Assembly (NCBI GenBank): GCA_001298575.1
Contig: LJCV01000247.1
Location: 1-64,000, forward strand
DNA length: 64,000 bases
Source: Actinobacteria bacterium OK074
GTDB taxonomy: Bacteria; Actinomycetota; Actinomycetes; Streptomycetales; Streptomycetaceae
Direction of reading: 5' to 3'
Every line of letters starts with the position of its first letter. Position 1 is the stretch's first letter. A program made the translations under genes and the position numbers. The notes beneath the pieces were generated by a model. It worked only from the letters and a program-made list of their open reading frames with translations, was not told the origin of the DNA and did not search any database. Positions 33,002-41,491 of this stretch are shown here, piece by piece.

Positions 33002-33994
33002 ATGCGCCGCAAGGCAAGCCTGATCCTGCTCGCCCTCGCCGTGTTCTTCGCGGCCCTGTCGCCGCTGCTGCGCTGGTACGCCTTCCCGCGCCTGGCCAAG
33101 GTCCCGGCCAACGACTACGAGACCATCGTCATGGTGGCGAAGAACGCGACCCTCCTCGACTACTCCACGATGACCGCGAAGAAGGTCCCCGAGATCAGCA
33201 TCGTGCAGACCCTCAAGGGCAACGTCGAGGCCGCGAAGAAGGCCGGCGAGGAGACCGGGCGGGACGTGACGGTCTGGGACGGCCTCTCCTACATCCAGGG
33301 CCCCGACGGGAAGATGGTCTCCGAGGTGCCCGAGCGCTACATCTTCGACCCGCACACCCAGGAGCCCGTCCACGCCAAGGGCGAGTCGGTCGACGGCGAC
33401 GCGGTCACCCGCAAGGGCCTGGAGTTCAAGTGGCCGTTCCTGACCCAGAAACGGGACTACGAGTACTTCGACGCCCAGGCCCGCGTGACCACCCCCATCC
33501 ACTACAAGGGCACGGTCGACTTCCACGGCCTGAACGTCTACTACTTCGAGCAGACCATCCCGTGGACCAAGGTGCCCTTCCCCAAGACCCTGCCGGTCAA
33601 GGGCGTCGACCCGAAATGGGTCGCCCGCACCGGGACCACCCGCTGGTACACCACCGTCCGCAAGTTCTGGGTCGAGCCGCTCACCGGTGCCCCTGTCTTC
33701 GGCGAGGAGATCCACAAGGAGGAACTGCGCGGCGGCACCCTCCTCGGTGGTCGCGCCAAGGTGACCGCGTTCGCGGGCGACGTGAAGGTACGCCCGGACT
33801 ACGTCGACGCGACCGTCGCCCGCGTCAAGCACAATCGCCAACTCCTCCTCCTTCTCAGGACCTACCTGCCCGGCGGCTTCCTCGTCCTCGGCGCCGGCCT
33901 GCTGTCCTTGTCGCTGTACCTGGAGGCCCGGGGCAGGCGCCCCAAGGACCCTCAGACGGCCGCGGACTCCACCCCCGAACCGATCACCGCCTGA
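33002..33994 (+). CDS. DUF3068 membrane protein
   Basis: The 330-residue protein has a membrane helix at residues 7-23 (LILLALAVFFAALSPLL), a large exported domain of about 260 residues, and a second helix near 298-317 (FLVLGAGLLSLSLYL) followed by a short charged tail. The segment LRWYAFPRLAKVPANDYETIVMVAKNATLLD and WVEPLTGAPVFGEEI mark the DUF3068 family, common in actinobacteria and sometimes annotated as PorA-like. No enzyme motif is visible. The last 11 bp overlap the 3' end of the convergent hrpB gene. Confidence 0.85.
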   Translation: MRRKASLILLALAVFFAALSPLLRWYAFPRLAKVPANDYETIVMVAKNATLLDYSTMTAKKVPEISIVQTLKGNVEAAKKAGEETGRDVTVWDGLSYIQGPDGKMVSEVPERYIFDPHTQEPVHAKGESVDGDAVTRKGLEFKWPFLTQKRDYEYFDAQARVTTPIHYKGTVDFHGLNVYYFEQTIPWTKVPFPKTLPVKGVDPKWVARTGTTRWYTTVRKFWVEPLTGAPVFGEEIHKEELRGGTLLGGRAKVTAFAGDVKVRPDYVDATVARVKHNRQLLLLLRTYLPGGFLVLGAGLLSLSLYLEARGRRPKDPQTAADSTPEPITA

Positions 33995-36578
33995 GCCGCG
34001 CGTTGGTGTGCCGGGTCGGCTCGGCGGTCGCGGGATCCTCCGGCCACGGATGCTTGGGATAACGGCCGCGCAGCTCCGCCCGCACGGCCCGGTAGCCGTC
34101 CCGCCAGAAGGAGGCGAGGTCGGCGGTGACGGCGGCGGGCCGCCCGGCCGGTGAGAGCAGATGCACGAGCAGGGGTATGCCCGCGACGGCCGGGGTCCGC
34201 TCCAGCCCGAACATCTCCTGCAACTTGACCGCGAGAACGGGCTGTTCGGGATCGGAGTAGTCGACCCGGACACTGGAACCGCTCGGCACGGTGACGCGCT
34301 CGGGGGCGAGTTCGTCGAGCCGGGCGGCAGTACCGGAGGCCCACGGCAGCAGCCGGGCGAGGGCCTGCCCGGCGTCGATCCGGCCGAGGTCGGCGGCGCG
34401 ACGGGCACGGCTCAGCTCGGGCTCCAGCCATTCGTCCACGCGCGCGTACAGGGCACCGTCGGACACGTCGGGCCAGGGCGAACCGAGGTGCAGCCGCACG
34501 AAGGCGAGCCGCTGCCGCAACAGCAGGGCCCCGGGGGACCACCGCAACAGCCGCACCCCCTCGTCCCGCAGCCCCTCCAGCAGAGCTTCCCGTACGCGTA
34601 CGGGGTCGGGACTGCGCAAGGGCCGCGCCGCCAACTCCACGGCCCCCAGCCGCTCGACGCTTCGCGCGACGACGTCACCGTCGGCCCAGTGCACCTCCTC
34701 CGCCGCCGAGCGCAGCGCCCCGGCGGCCAGCAGCGCGGTCTCCTCGTCGATCACGGCACCGACCCGAACCCGCCCGGCCCCGCCCCCGACGCCCTTCCCG
34801 GCCACCGCCACGGCGACCCAGCCGCCCGCCCGCAGCCCGGAGCCCTCCCCGAACTCGACCCGGCTCCCGTTGACCAGGAGACACCCCCCGCCCCCGACCC
34901 GCCCCACCCGCTCGGGAAACGCGAGCGCGACAAGCACCCCGACCGCCCGGTCGTCTCCCACGGCCGCCCAACGACCCGCCTCCACGGGGGCGTTCTTCGG
35001 GAGAAGGGCGTCGGCCGGCGCGTGGCTGGGAGAGTCCTTCGTGAGCGGGGCGTCGGCCGGTGCCTGGGCGGCCTTCCCCGGGAGCAGCGAGCGCAGCCGC
35101 CGCACCTCCGTCCGCCAGCGACCCGCGTACGCGTCGCCCTCGTTGCGGGCCGTCCGCAGGGCCGTGGTCAGGTCGTCGCCGTACTCCCGCGGCACCTCCT
35201 CGCTCAGCAGGGCCACCACCTCCGCCGCCCGTTCCGTGCCCACCAGTCGGGCCCCGTCCAGCAGGGCCCGCCCCAGGCGCGGGTGCACCCCGAGCCGGGC
35301 CAGCTGTATGCCCCGTTCCGTGGCCCGGCCGGTCGGGTCCACCGCGCCCATCGCCGTCAGCGCGGACCGGGCCGCCGCCATCGCCCCGCCCGGCGGCGGA
35401 TCCAGCAGGGCGAGCCCGGAGGCGTCGGGATCGCCCCAGCAGGCCGCCTGGAGCGCGAACGCCGTCAGGTCCGCCACCTTGATCTCCGGTGCGGGGAAAC
35501 GCGGCAGCCGGGTGTCCTCCGCCTCCGTCCAGCACCGGTACACCACCCCCGGCGCCTCCCGCCCGGCCCGTCCCGCCCGCTGCCGCCCGGCCGCCCGCGA
35601 CGCCCGTACCGTCGTCAGCGCGCTCAACCCGCGCGCGTGGTCCACCCGCGGCTCACGCGCGAGACCGCAGTCCACCACGATCCGGACCCCCGGAACCGTC
35701 AGCGACGACTCGGCCACCGAGGTCGTCAGCACGACCCGGCGCCGCTCCCCGCCGGCCAGCACCGCGTCCTGCACCGCCGCCGGTGCCCGCCCGTGCACCT
35801 GGAGCACCTCGACCGGGCCGAGGGCCCCCAACAGGCCCGCCACGCGCGCGATTTCCCCCACCCCGGGCAGAAAGCACAGCACGTCCCCGTCGTGCTCCGC
35901 GAGCGCCCGCCGCACCACCGCCGCCACGTGCGCGAGGAGCGCCGGGTCCACCCGCATCCCGTGCGGCGGCCGTACCGGCCGCCCCGGCGGCGCCCACACC
36001 ACCTCCACCGGGTACGAGACGCCCGCCGCCTCGATCACCGGCGCCCCGCCCAGCAGCCGCGCCCACCCCTCGGCGTCGGTGGTCGCCGAGGCCGCCACCA
36101 GACGCAGCTCCGGCCGCAGCGTCTCGTGCACGTCCCACAGGAACGCCGCCGCCGTGTCCGCGTCCAGATGCCGCTCGTGGCACTCGTCGAGCACCACCGC
36201 GTCGACGCCCGGCAGTTCCTGATTCCGTTGCAGGCGCTGCAACAGCACACCGGTCGTGACGACTTCCACCCGCGTGTCCCGCCCCACCACGCGCTCCCCG
36301 CGCACGGTGTAACCGACCCGCTCGCCCACCTTCTCGCCGAGCAGCCACGCCATCCGCCGCGCCGCCGCCCGCGCCGCGATCCGCCGCGGCTCGGCCACGA
36401 CCACCCGCCGTATCGGCCCGGCGCCGAGGAATCCCGCCAGCGCGAGCGGTACGAGCGTGGTCTTGCCGGTGCCGGGCGGCGCGACGAGCACGGCGGTCCC
36501 CTGCCCCTCCAGGGCCTCGTCCAGGGAGGGCAGGGCGCCGTGCACCGGCAGCGCGTCCAGGGCGTCGTAGCGGATCAT
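33984..36578 (-). CDS. hrpB: ATP-dependent helicase HrpB (DExH type)
   Basis: The 864-residue protein is a DEAH/RHA superfamily 2 helicase of the HrpB family. Motif I is APPGTGKTTLVPLAL near residue 33, motif Ia EPRRIAARAAA, motif II VVLDECHERH near 131, motif III AASATT, and motif VI QRAGRAGREAPGV near 335. The helicase-associated HA2 region and the C-terminal HrpB-specific domain follow. HrpB-type proteins are thought to remodel RNA or RNA-protein complexes, but the bacterial role is unclear. The ATG at 36578 is preceded by a gene-free 180 bp. The 3' end overlaps the convergent DUF3068 gene by 11 bp, so antisense transcription is possible. Confidence 0.93.
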   Translation of the reverse strand: MIRYDALDALPVHGALPSLDEALEGQGTAVLVAPPGTGKTTLVPLALAGFLGAGPIRRVVVAEPRRIAARAAARRMAWLLGEKVGERVGYTVRGERVVGRDTRVEVVTTGVLLQRLQRNQELPGVDAVVLDECHERHLDADTAAAFLWDVHETLRPELRLVAASATTDAEGWARLLGGAPVIEAAGVSYPVEVVWAPPGRPVRPPHGMRVDPALLAHVAAVVRRALAEHDGDVLCFLPGVGEIARVAGLLGALGPVEVLQVHGRAPAAVQDAVLAGGERRRVVLTTSVAESSLTVPGVRIVVDCGLAREPRVDHARGLSALTTVRASRAAGRQRAGRAGREAPGVVYRCWTEAEDTRLPRFPAPEIKVADLTAFALQAACWGDPDASGLALLDPPPGGAMAAARSALTAMGAVDPTGRATERGIQLARLGVHPRLGRALLDGARLVGTERAAEVVALLSEEVPREYGDDLTTALRTARNEGDAYAGRWRTEVRRLRSLLPGKAAQAPADAPLTKDSPSHAPADALLPKNAPVEAGRWAAVGDDRAVGVLVALAFPERVGRVGGGGCLLVNGSRVEFGEGSGLRAGGWVAVAVAGKGVGGGAGRVRVGAVIDEETALLAAGALRSAAEEVHWADGDVVARSVERLGAVELAARPLRSPDPVRVREALLEGLRDEGVRLLRWSPGALLLRQRLAFVRLHLGSPWPDVSDGALYARVDEWLEPELSRARRAADLGRIDAGQALARLLPWASGTAARLDELAPERVTVPSGSSVRVDYSDPEQPVLAVKLQEMFGLERTPAVAGIPLLVHLLSPAGRPAAVTADLASFWRDGYRAVRAELRGRYPKHPWPEDPATAEPTRHTNARLRR

Positions 36579-36760
36579 GCGCCCAGTGTCGTACGACCGC
36601 GAAAACCGTGTCGGAGTTATCCACAGCGGCCGGTCATACGATCACGAAAGCACCCTCCGTGCGCGCGTACGCGGAAGAGACCGTCCCGTGCGCATGCCCT
36701 TCGGCTCCTTGCGGGTGCGAAGCCGTCACCGGCCGCGGGACCGGAGCGGGGCGGGCGCCC

Positions 36761-37621
36761 TCAGTCCCGTACGCACACGAAGATCGCCGTCCCCGGGATC
36801 AGGTTTCCGCGCAGCGGTGACCAGCCGCCCCACTCCGCGGTGTTCCAGGCCGGCCACTCCGGCTCCACCAGGTCCACCAGGCACAGACCGGCCGCCGCGA
36901 TGTCCCGCACCCGGTCCCCCAGCGTGCGGTGGTGCTCCACGTACACCGCGCGGCCCTCGTCGTCCTGCTCGACGTAGGGCGTGCGGTCGAAATAGGAGGA
37001 GGCGACCGACAGCCCCTCGGGACCCGGCTCGTCCGGGAACGCCCAGCGGACCGGATGCGTCACCGAGAACACGAAACGGCCGCCCGGCCGCAGGACCCGG
37101 CGCACCTCCCGCAGCACCAGGCCCGGGTCGGCCACGAACGGCAGCGCCCCGTACGCCGAGCAGGCCAGGTCGAAGGAGCCGTCCGCGAAGGGCAGCACCG
37201 CCGCGTCGGCCTGCACCAGGGGGAAGGCGGCGCCGATGCGCAGGGCGTGCTGGAGCTGGCGGTGGGAGAGGTCCAGGGCCACCGGACGGGCGCCCTGCGC
37301 GGCCAGCCAGCGCGAGCACTGGGCCGCCCCGGCGCCGATCTCCAGGATGTCCTTGCCCTTGAGGTCCTCCGGCGGGCCGAGCAGTTCGGCCTCCACCTCG
37401 TCGAGCCCCTCCGGGCACCACACGAAGCGGTCGTCGCCCAGGAACGTGCCGTGCTCGACCTGGTACTCGTCCGCGTTCCGGTCCCACCAGCCCCGGTTGG
37501 CGCGGGCGCTCTCCGTGGTCCCGGCGGCACGGCGGGTGGCCTCCGGCTCGTCGGCCCCGGTGCCTTCCGGCCCGTCGGCCGACGCGAAAGTTGTGGGCTC
37601 TTGGATGATCGGCTCCCTCGT
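36761..37621 (-). CDS. class I SAM-dependent methyltransferase (non-standard start)
   Basis: The protein has a Rossmann methyltransferase fold: motif I DILEIGAGAAQCSRWLA, motif II VALDLSHRQLQHA, motif IV DLACSAYGALPFV and motif V VLREVRRVLRPGGRFVFSVTHP. The substrate is unknown. The first in-frame ATG/GTG is the GTG at 37423 (220 codons), but coding sequence clearly continues upstream with the conserved-looking block NRGWWDRNADEYQ and then a low-complexity stretch. At 37621-37619 there is ACG, placed 6 nt after GGAAG, followed by REPIIQEP, exactly where an ATG would be expected. No ATG, GTG or TTG occurs between. Either ACG is used, or the ancestral ATG has mutated and a shorter protein is made. 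Confidence 0.7.
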   Translation of the reverse strand, partial: TREPIIQEPTTFASADGPEGTGADEPEATRRAAGTTESARANRGWWDRNADEYQVEHGTFLGDDRFVWCPEGLDEVEAELLGPPEDLKGKDILEIGAGAAQCSRWLAAQGARPVALDLSHRQLQHALRIGAAFPLVQADAAVLPFADGSFDLACSAYGALPFVADPGLVLREVRRVLRPGGRFVFSVTHPVRWAFPDEPGPEGLSVASSYFDRTPYVEQDDEGRAVYVEHHRTLGDRVRDIAAAGLCLVDLVEPEWPAWNTAEWGGWSPLRGNLIPGTAIFVCVRD

Positions 37622-37760
37622 CGTACTCTTCCGTCCTACCCGTCGCGGCAGTGCTCCCTGGAGGCTGTCACGAAAGGGACACCTCGGGCCTGCACGGCCT
37701 TGAGCGGCAGGTCTTGTGCCGGGTATGCGGCGATCCGCCCCGGGTGTGCGCCTTCGCGCA

Positions 37761-37789
37761 TTGACCGTGTCCGGCTGCCCCCGTATGCT
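37761..37789 (+). promoter_or_regulatory. principal-sigma promoter of rpsA
   Basis: TTGACC (37761-37766), a 17-bp spacer and TATGCT (37784-37789) form a strong vegetative promoter. The expected start near 37796 gives a leader of about 195 nt before the rpsA ATG. Confidence 0.8.
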
Positions 37790-37869
37790 ACAAGTTGCGC
37801 TGCGGGCCTGCGCTCCTCAGACGTAGCAGGCTGCGCTCGCATCTGTTGTATGTCCCCTCGGTTGTCGAG

Positions 37870-37898
37870 GCGCCATCACCAGCTTCTTGGTGAGGCGC
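37870..37898 (+). promoter_or_regulatory. hairpin in the rpsA 5' leader
   Basis: GCGCC-(A)-TCACCA pairs with TGGTGA-GGCGC around the loop GCTTCT; the only defect is one bulged A. It lies mid-way through the long leader, 93 bp before the ATG. It is a candidate for S1 autoregulation, which is known for rpsA in E. coli. Confidence 0.5.
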
Positions 37899-37990
37899 TT
37901 CCTTGGCTGTCCGGCTTCTGCAGAGCGAAATCGGCTCCCGGCGTAAGCAGTACCTACGACTTCAATGTCCGTACCGGAGCCCTTTCCCAC

Positions 37991-39490
37991 ATGACGAGCA
38001 GCACCGAGACCACCGCCACCACTCCGCAGGTTGCGGTCAACGACATCGGTAACGAGGAAGCATTCCTCGCCGCTATCGACGAGACGATCAAGTACTTCAA
38101 CGATGGCGACATCGTCGACGGCGTCATCGTCAAGGTTGACCGGGACGAGGTTCTCCTCGACATCGGTTACAAGACCGAAGGTGTCATCCCGAGCCGTGAG
38201 CTCTCGATCAAGCACGACGTCGACCCGAACGAGGTCGTCGCCGTCGGTGACGAGATCGAAGCCCTTGTTCTCCAGAAGGAGGACAAGGAAGGCCGCCTGA
38301 TCCTCTCGAAGAAGCGCGCCCAGTACGAGCGCGCCTGGGGCACCATCGAGAAGATCAAGGAAGAGGACGGCATCGTCACCGGTACCGTCATCGAGGTCGT
38401 CAAGGGTGGTCTCATCCTCGACATCGGCCTCCGTGGCTTCCTCCCGGCCTCCCTGGTCGAGATGCGCCGCGTTCGCGACCTCCAGCCCTACGTGGGCAAG
38501 GAGCTCGAGGCCAAGATCATCGAGCTGGACAAGAACCGCAACAACGTGGTCCTGTCCCGCCGTGCCTGGCTGGAGCAGACCCAGTCCGAGGTTCGCCAGA
38601 CGTTCCTCACGACCCTCCAGAAGGGTCAGGTCCGCTCCGGTGTGGTCTCCTCGATCGTCAACTTCGGTGCCTTCGTGGACCTGGGTGGCGTCGACGGTCT
38701 GGTCCACGTCTCCGAGCTGTCCTGGAAGCACATCGACCACCCCTCCGAGGTTGTCGAGGTCGGCCAGGAAGTCACCGTCGAGGTCCTCGACGTCGACATG
38801 GACCGCGAGCGTGTCTCCCTGTCGCTGAAGGCGACCCAGGAAGACCCGTGGCAGCAGTTCGCCCGCACCCACCAGATCGGCCAGGTCGTGCCCGGCAAGG
38901 TCACGAAGCTGGTTCCGTTCGGTGCGTTCGTCCGCGTGGACGAGGGCATCGAGGGTCTGGTGCACATCTCCGAGCTGGCCGAGCGCCACGTGGAGATCCC
39001 GGAGCAGGTCGTCCAGGTCAACGACGAGATCTTCGTCAAGGTCATCGACATCGACCTCGAGCGCCGTCGCATCAGCCTCTCGCTGAAGCAGGCCAACGAG
39101 TCCTTCGGTGCCGACCCGGCCTCGGTCGAGTTCGACCCGACCCTGTACGGCATGGCCGCGTCCTACGACGACCAGGGCAACTACATCTACCCCGAGGGCT
39201 TCGACCCCGAGACCAACGACTGGCTCGAGGGCTACGAGACCCAGCGCGAGGCGTGGGAGGGCCAGTACGCCGAGGCGCAGACGCGCTTCGAGCAGCACCA
39301 GGCCCAGGTCATCAAGTCCCGCGAGGCCGACGCCCAGGCGGCGGCCGAGGGCGGCGACACCGCGGGTGCGGCTCCGGCCGTCTCCGGTGGTGGCTCCTAC
39401 TCCTCCGAGGGCCCGGACACCTCCGGCGCGCTGGCCTCGGACGAGGCGCTCGCCGCGCTCCGCGAGAAGCTGGCCGGCGGCCAGAGCTGA
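37991..39490 (+). CDS. rpsA: 30S ribosomal protein S1
   Basis: The 499-residue protein has four S1 RNA-binding domains, roughly residues 32-101, 119-185, 206-274 and 291-360, with repeating motifs such as GDIVDGVIVKVDRDEVLLDIGYKTEG, GVVSSIVNFGAFVDLGGVDGLVHVSELSW and VTKLVPFGAFVRVDEGIEGLVHISELA. S1 helps mRNA binding to the 30S subunit. It is the four-domain actinobacterial type with an acidic, Glu/Ala/Gln-rich C-terminal tail (residues 400-499). Codon use is less extreme in GC than the neighbours, as expected for a very highly expressed gene. It has a strong promoter with a long leader and an 18-bp terminator. Confidence 0.97.
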   Translation: MTSSTETTATTPQVAVNDIGNEEAFLAAIDETIKYFNDGDIVDGVIVKVDRDEVLLDIGYKTEGVIPSRELSIKHDVDPNEVVAVGDEIEALVLQKEDKEGRLILSKKRAQYERAWGTIEKIKEEDGIVTGTVIEVVKGGLILDIGLRGFLPASLVEMRRVRDLQPYVGKELEAKIIELDKNRNNVVLSRRAWLEQTQSEVRQTFLTTLQKGQVRSGVVSSIVNFGAFVDLGGVDGLVHVSELSWKHIDHPSEVVEVGQEVTVEVLDVDMDRERVSLSLKATQEDPWQQFARTHQIGQVVPGKVTKLVPFGAFVRVDEGIEGLVHISELAERHVEIPEQVVQVNDEIFVKVIDIDLERRRISLSLKQANESFGADPASVEFDPTLYGMAASYDDQGNYIYPEGFDPETNDWLEGYETQREAWEGQYAEAQTRFEQHQAQVIKSREADAQAAAEGGDTAGAAPAVSGGGSYSSEGPDTSGALASDEALAALREKLAGGQS

Positions 39491-39523
39491 CCGCTGAGGC
39501 TCGGATGTAGCCACTAGCTGGTG

Positions 39524-39563
39524 GCCGAGGGCCCGCACCCCCTGTGGGGTGCGGGCCCTCGGC
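39524..39563 (+). terminator. terminator of rpsA
   Basis: A perfect 18-bp stem (39524-39541 with 39546-39563) with the loop CTGT starts 34 bp after the rpsA stop. Confidence 0.88.
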
Positions 39564-39599
39564 ATGTCCGCTGTCACCCCGCTGTGTCCAACGTGTGTT

Positions 39600-39618
39600 C
39601 GAGTTTTGCAGAAACTCG
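39600..39618 (+). promoter_or_regulatory. inverted repeat upstream of the amine oxidase gene
   Basis: CGAGTTT-TGCAG-AAACTCG is a perfect 7-bp inverted repeat, about 85 bp before the ATG, in an AT-rich patch. It may be an operator or a leader hairpin. Confidence 0.4.
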
Positions 39619-39703
39619 CGGGACACGCCGGCAACTGCCGTGCTGTAACGGCCCGTTGGGACGCTTCCCCGATCGTTCATGATCGAGAGGGGAGCTCAAC
39701 GTC

Positions 39704-41311
39704 ATGGCACAGCACCAGAACCGGCCCGGCAGGAGCCGGCGTTCCTTCCTGCGCGACGTGGGCCTGACCGGCGGCGCCGGCGCGATGTTCGCGACCATGG
39801 GCGCCCTCGGCCTCGCCCCCACCGCCGAGGCCGCTCAGCGGGAGACACCCTTCCGCGCTCTCAGGGCAAGCGACTTCACCCTCACCGGACGCGCCGCCGC
39901 CAAGGTCGTCATCCTCGGCGGCGGCATCGCCGGACTCGCATCCGCGTACGAACTCGGCAAGGCCGGCTACGACTGTACGATCCTGGAGGCCAGAGACCGC
40001 ACCGGCGGCCGCAACTTCACCGCCCGCGGCGGCGACACCACCACCGACCTGTACGGCAACACGCAGACCGCCCGCTTCAGCGACGGCCAGTACATGAACT
40101 GCGGCCCCGCACGCATCCCCCAGTGGATGGTCACCCTCGACTACTGCCGCGAACTCGGCGTGCCCATCGAGGTGTTCACCAACGTCAACGCCGACGCGTA
40201 CATCTACAACGAGAAGACCGGCATGACCAAGCCGGAGCGGTACCGCACCGCCAAGGCCGATGTCTACGGCTACGTCTCGGAGTTGCTGGCGAAAGCGACC
40301 GACAAGGGTGCCCTGGACGCCGATCTGACCGCCACCGACCAGGACCGACTCGTCGCGTTCCTCAAGGACTGGGGCGAACTCGACGACTCGCTCGGCTACG
40401 CGGGCGGCGAACGGCGCGGCTACTCCACCGTCCCGGCCGCCGCCGGCACCCCGGGCGTCCTGCTCGGCGACGTCCCGGCCGTGTCCGAGGTCTTCGCCAG
40501 CGGAGTCGGCCTCTACTTCTCCTTCGAATTCGGCTTCGACCAGGCCATGCTGATGTTCCAGCCGGTCGGCGGCATGGACCGGATCCCGCACGCGCTGACC
40601 CGGGCGGTCGGCGCCCACCGCATCCACACCGGGGCGCTCGTCACGAAGGTCACCGACAAGGGTGACGGCGTCTCGGTCATCTACACCCAGGGCGGCCGGA
40701 CCAAGGCCGTCGAGGCCGACTACGTCATCGCCGCCATGCCGCCCAACCTCCTCTCCAAGATCCCCCACAACCTCGGCTCCGGCGTGCAGAGCGCCCTGGA
40801 GGCGATCACGCCCTCCTCCGCCGCCAAGATCGGCCTGGAGTACCGCTCCCGCTGGTGGGAACTCGACCACAACATCTACGGCGGCATCACCGAGACCGAC
40901 CAGGACGTCACGCACATCTGGCACCCCTCCTACGGCTTCCACGGCGAACGCGGCGTCTTGATCGGCTACTACAACTACGACGACGACGCCGACGCGTACG
41001 CCGCACTCACCCCCAAGCAGCGCGAACAGCGGGCGGTGGCCGCCGGAGTGAAGATCTACGGCGACAAGTACCGCACCGAACTCGCCTCCTCCTTCTCCCA
41101 CCACTGGCGCCAGACGCCCCATCTGGAGGCCGCCTGGCACGACACCCCGGGCGGTCCCGACGACGTCCGCTACAAGCCGCTGAACGACCCCACGGGCCGC
41201 GTCTACTTCGCCGGTGACTGGCTCAGCTACGCCGATGCCTGGCAGCACGGGGCCTTCACGTCCGCCCGCAAGGCCGTAACCGCTCTCCACGCGCGCGTGC
41301 TGTCGTCGTAG
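39704..41311 (+). CDS. Tat-exported flavin amine oxidase
   Basis: The 535-residue protein starts with a twin-arginine signal (GRSRRSFLRDVGLTGGAGAMFA) and an Ala-x-Ala cleavage region, so it is exported with its FAD. The dinucleotide motif VVILGGGIAGLASAYELGKAGYDCTILEARDRTGGR begins near residue 68. The substrate region NCGPARIPQWMVTLDYCRELG and the C-terminal FAD motif RVYFAGDWLSYADAWQHGAFTSARKAV are those of the monoamine oxidase/L-amino-acid oxidase group. The PARIP segment resembles L-amino-acid or glutamate oxidases, which form hydrogen peroxide, ammonia and a keto acid; the exact amino acid is not deducible. The ATG at 39704 has GAGGGGAG upstream. Confidence 0.9.
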   Translation: MAQHQNRPGRSRRSFLRDVGLTGGAGAMFATMGALGLAPTAEAAQRETPFRALRASDFTLTGRAAAKVVILGGGIAGLASAYELGKAGYDCTILEARDRTGGRNFTARGGDTTTDLYGNTQTARFSDGQYMNCGPARIPQWMVTLDYCRELGVPIEVFTNVNADAYIYNEKTGMTKPERYRTAKADVYGYVSELLAKATDKGALDADLTATDQDRLVAFLKDWGELDDSLGYAGGERRGYSTVPAAAGTPGVLLGDVPAVSEVFASGVGLYFSFEFGFDQAMLMFQPVGGMDRIPHALTRAVGAHRIHTGALVTKVTDKGDGVSVIYTQGGRTKAVEADYVIAAMPPNLLSKIPHNLGSGVQSALEAITPSSAAKIGLEYRSRWWELDHNIYGGITETDQDVTHIWHPSYGFHGERGVLIGYYNYDDDADAYAALTPKQREQRAVAAGVKIYGDKYRTELASSFSHHWRQTPHLEAAWHDTPGGPDDVRYKPLNDPTGRVYFAGDWLSYADAWQHGAFTSARKAVTALHARVLSS

Positions 41312-41334
41312 GCCCTTTTTGTGGGCATGCCTAC
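41308..41334 (+). terminator. weak hairpin at the 3' end of the amine oxidase gene
   Basis: GTAGG-CCC-TTTTTGT-GGG-(CATG)-CCTAC can fold with an internal bulge; it includes the stop codon. The stem is interrupted, so the terminator call is tentative. Confidence 0.4.
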
Positions 41335-41491
41335 AGACACGCCACCGGGCTCACAGCGCTCTCAACTGCGGGTAAAGCCACAGACAAAGCAGATGAGAAG
41401 GCTGTAAGACGTGTCGGGGCGCGGTGCGGAACGGGAATGCTCGCGCCGTGCCCCGCGTTGTGCAGTACGAACACGAGGAGGAGCGGTCACA

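Larger units (their letters stand above)
37622..37990 (+). other. 369-bp divergent region carrying the rpsA promoter and leader
   Basis: No protein gene is supported here. It contains the upstream part of the methyltransferase frame (without start codons), the rpsA promoter (37761-37789), the leader hairpin (37870-37898) and a weak GGAG 11 nt before the rpsA ATG. Confidence 0.6.

Noticed and set aside
33984..33994. Frameshift or pseudogene at the DUF3068/hrpB junction
   Set aside because: Both proteins are full length; the 11-bp overlap is a simple convergent overlap of two intact genes.
36617..36625. TTATCCACA, a perfect E. coli-type DnaA box
   Set aside because: It is a single copy with no cluster, no AT-rich element and no dnaA or dnaN nearby, so an origin is not supported.
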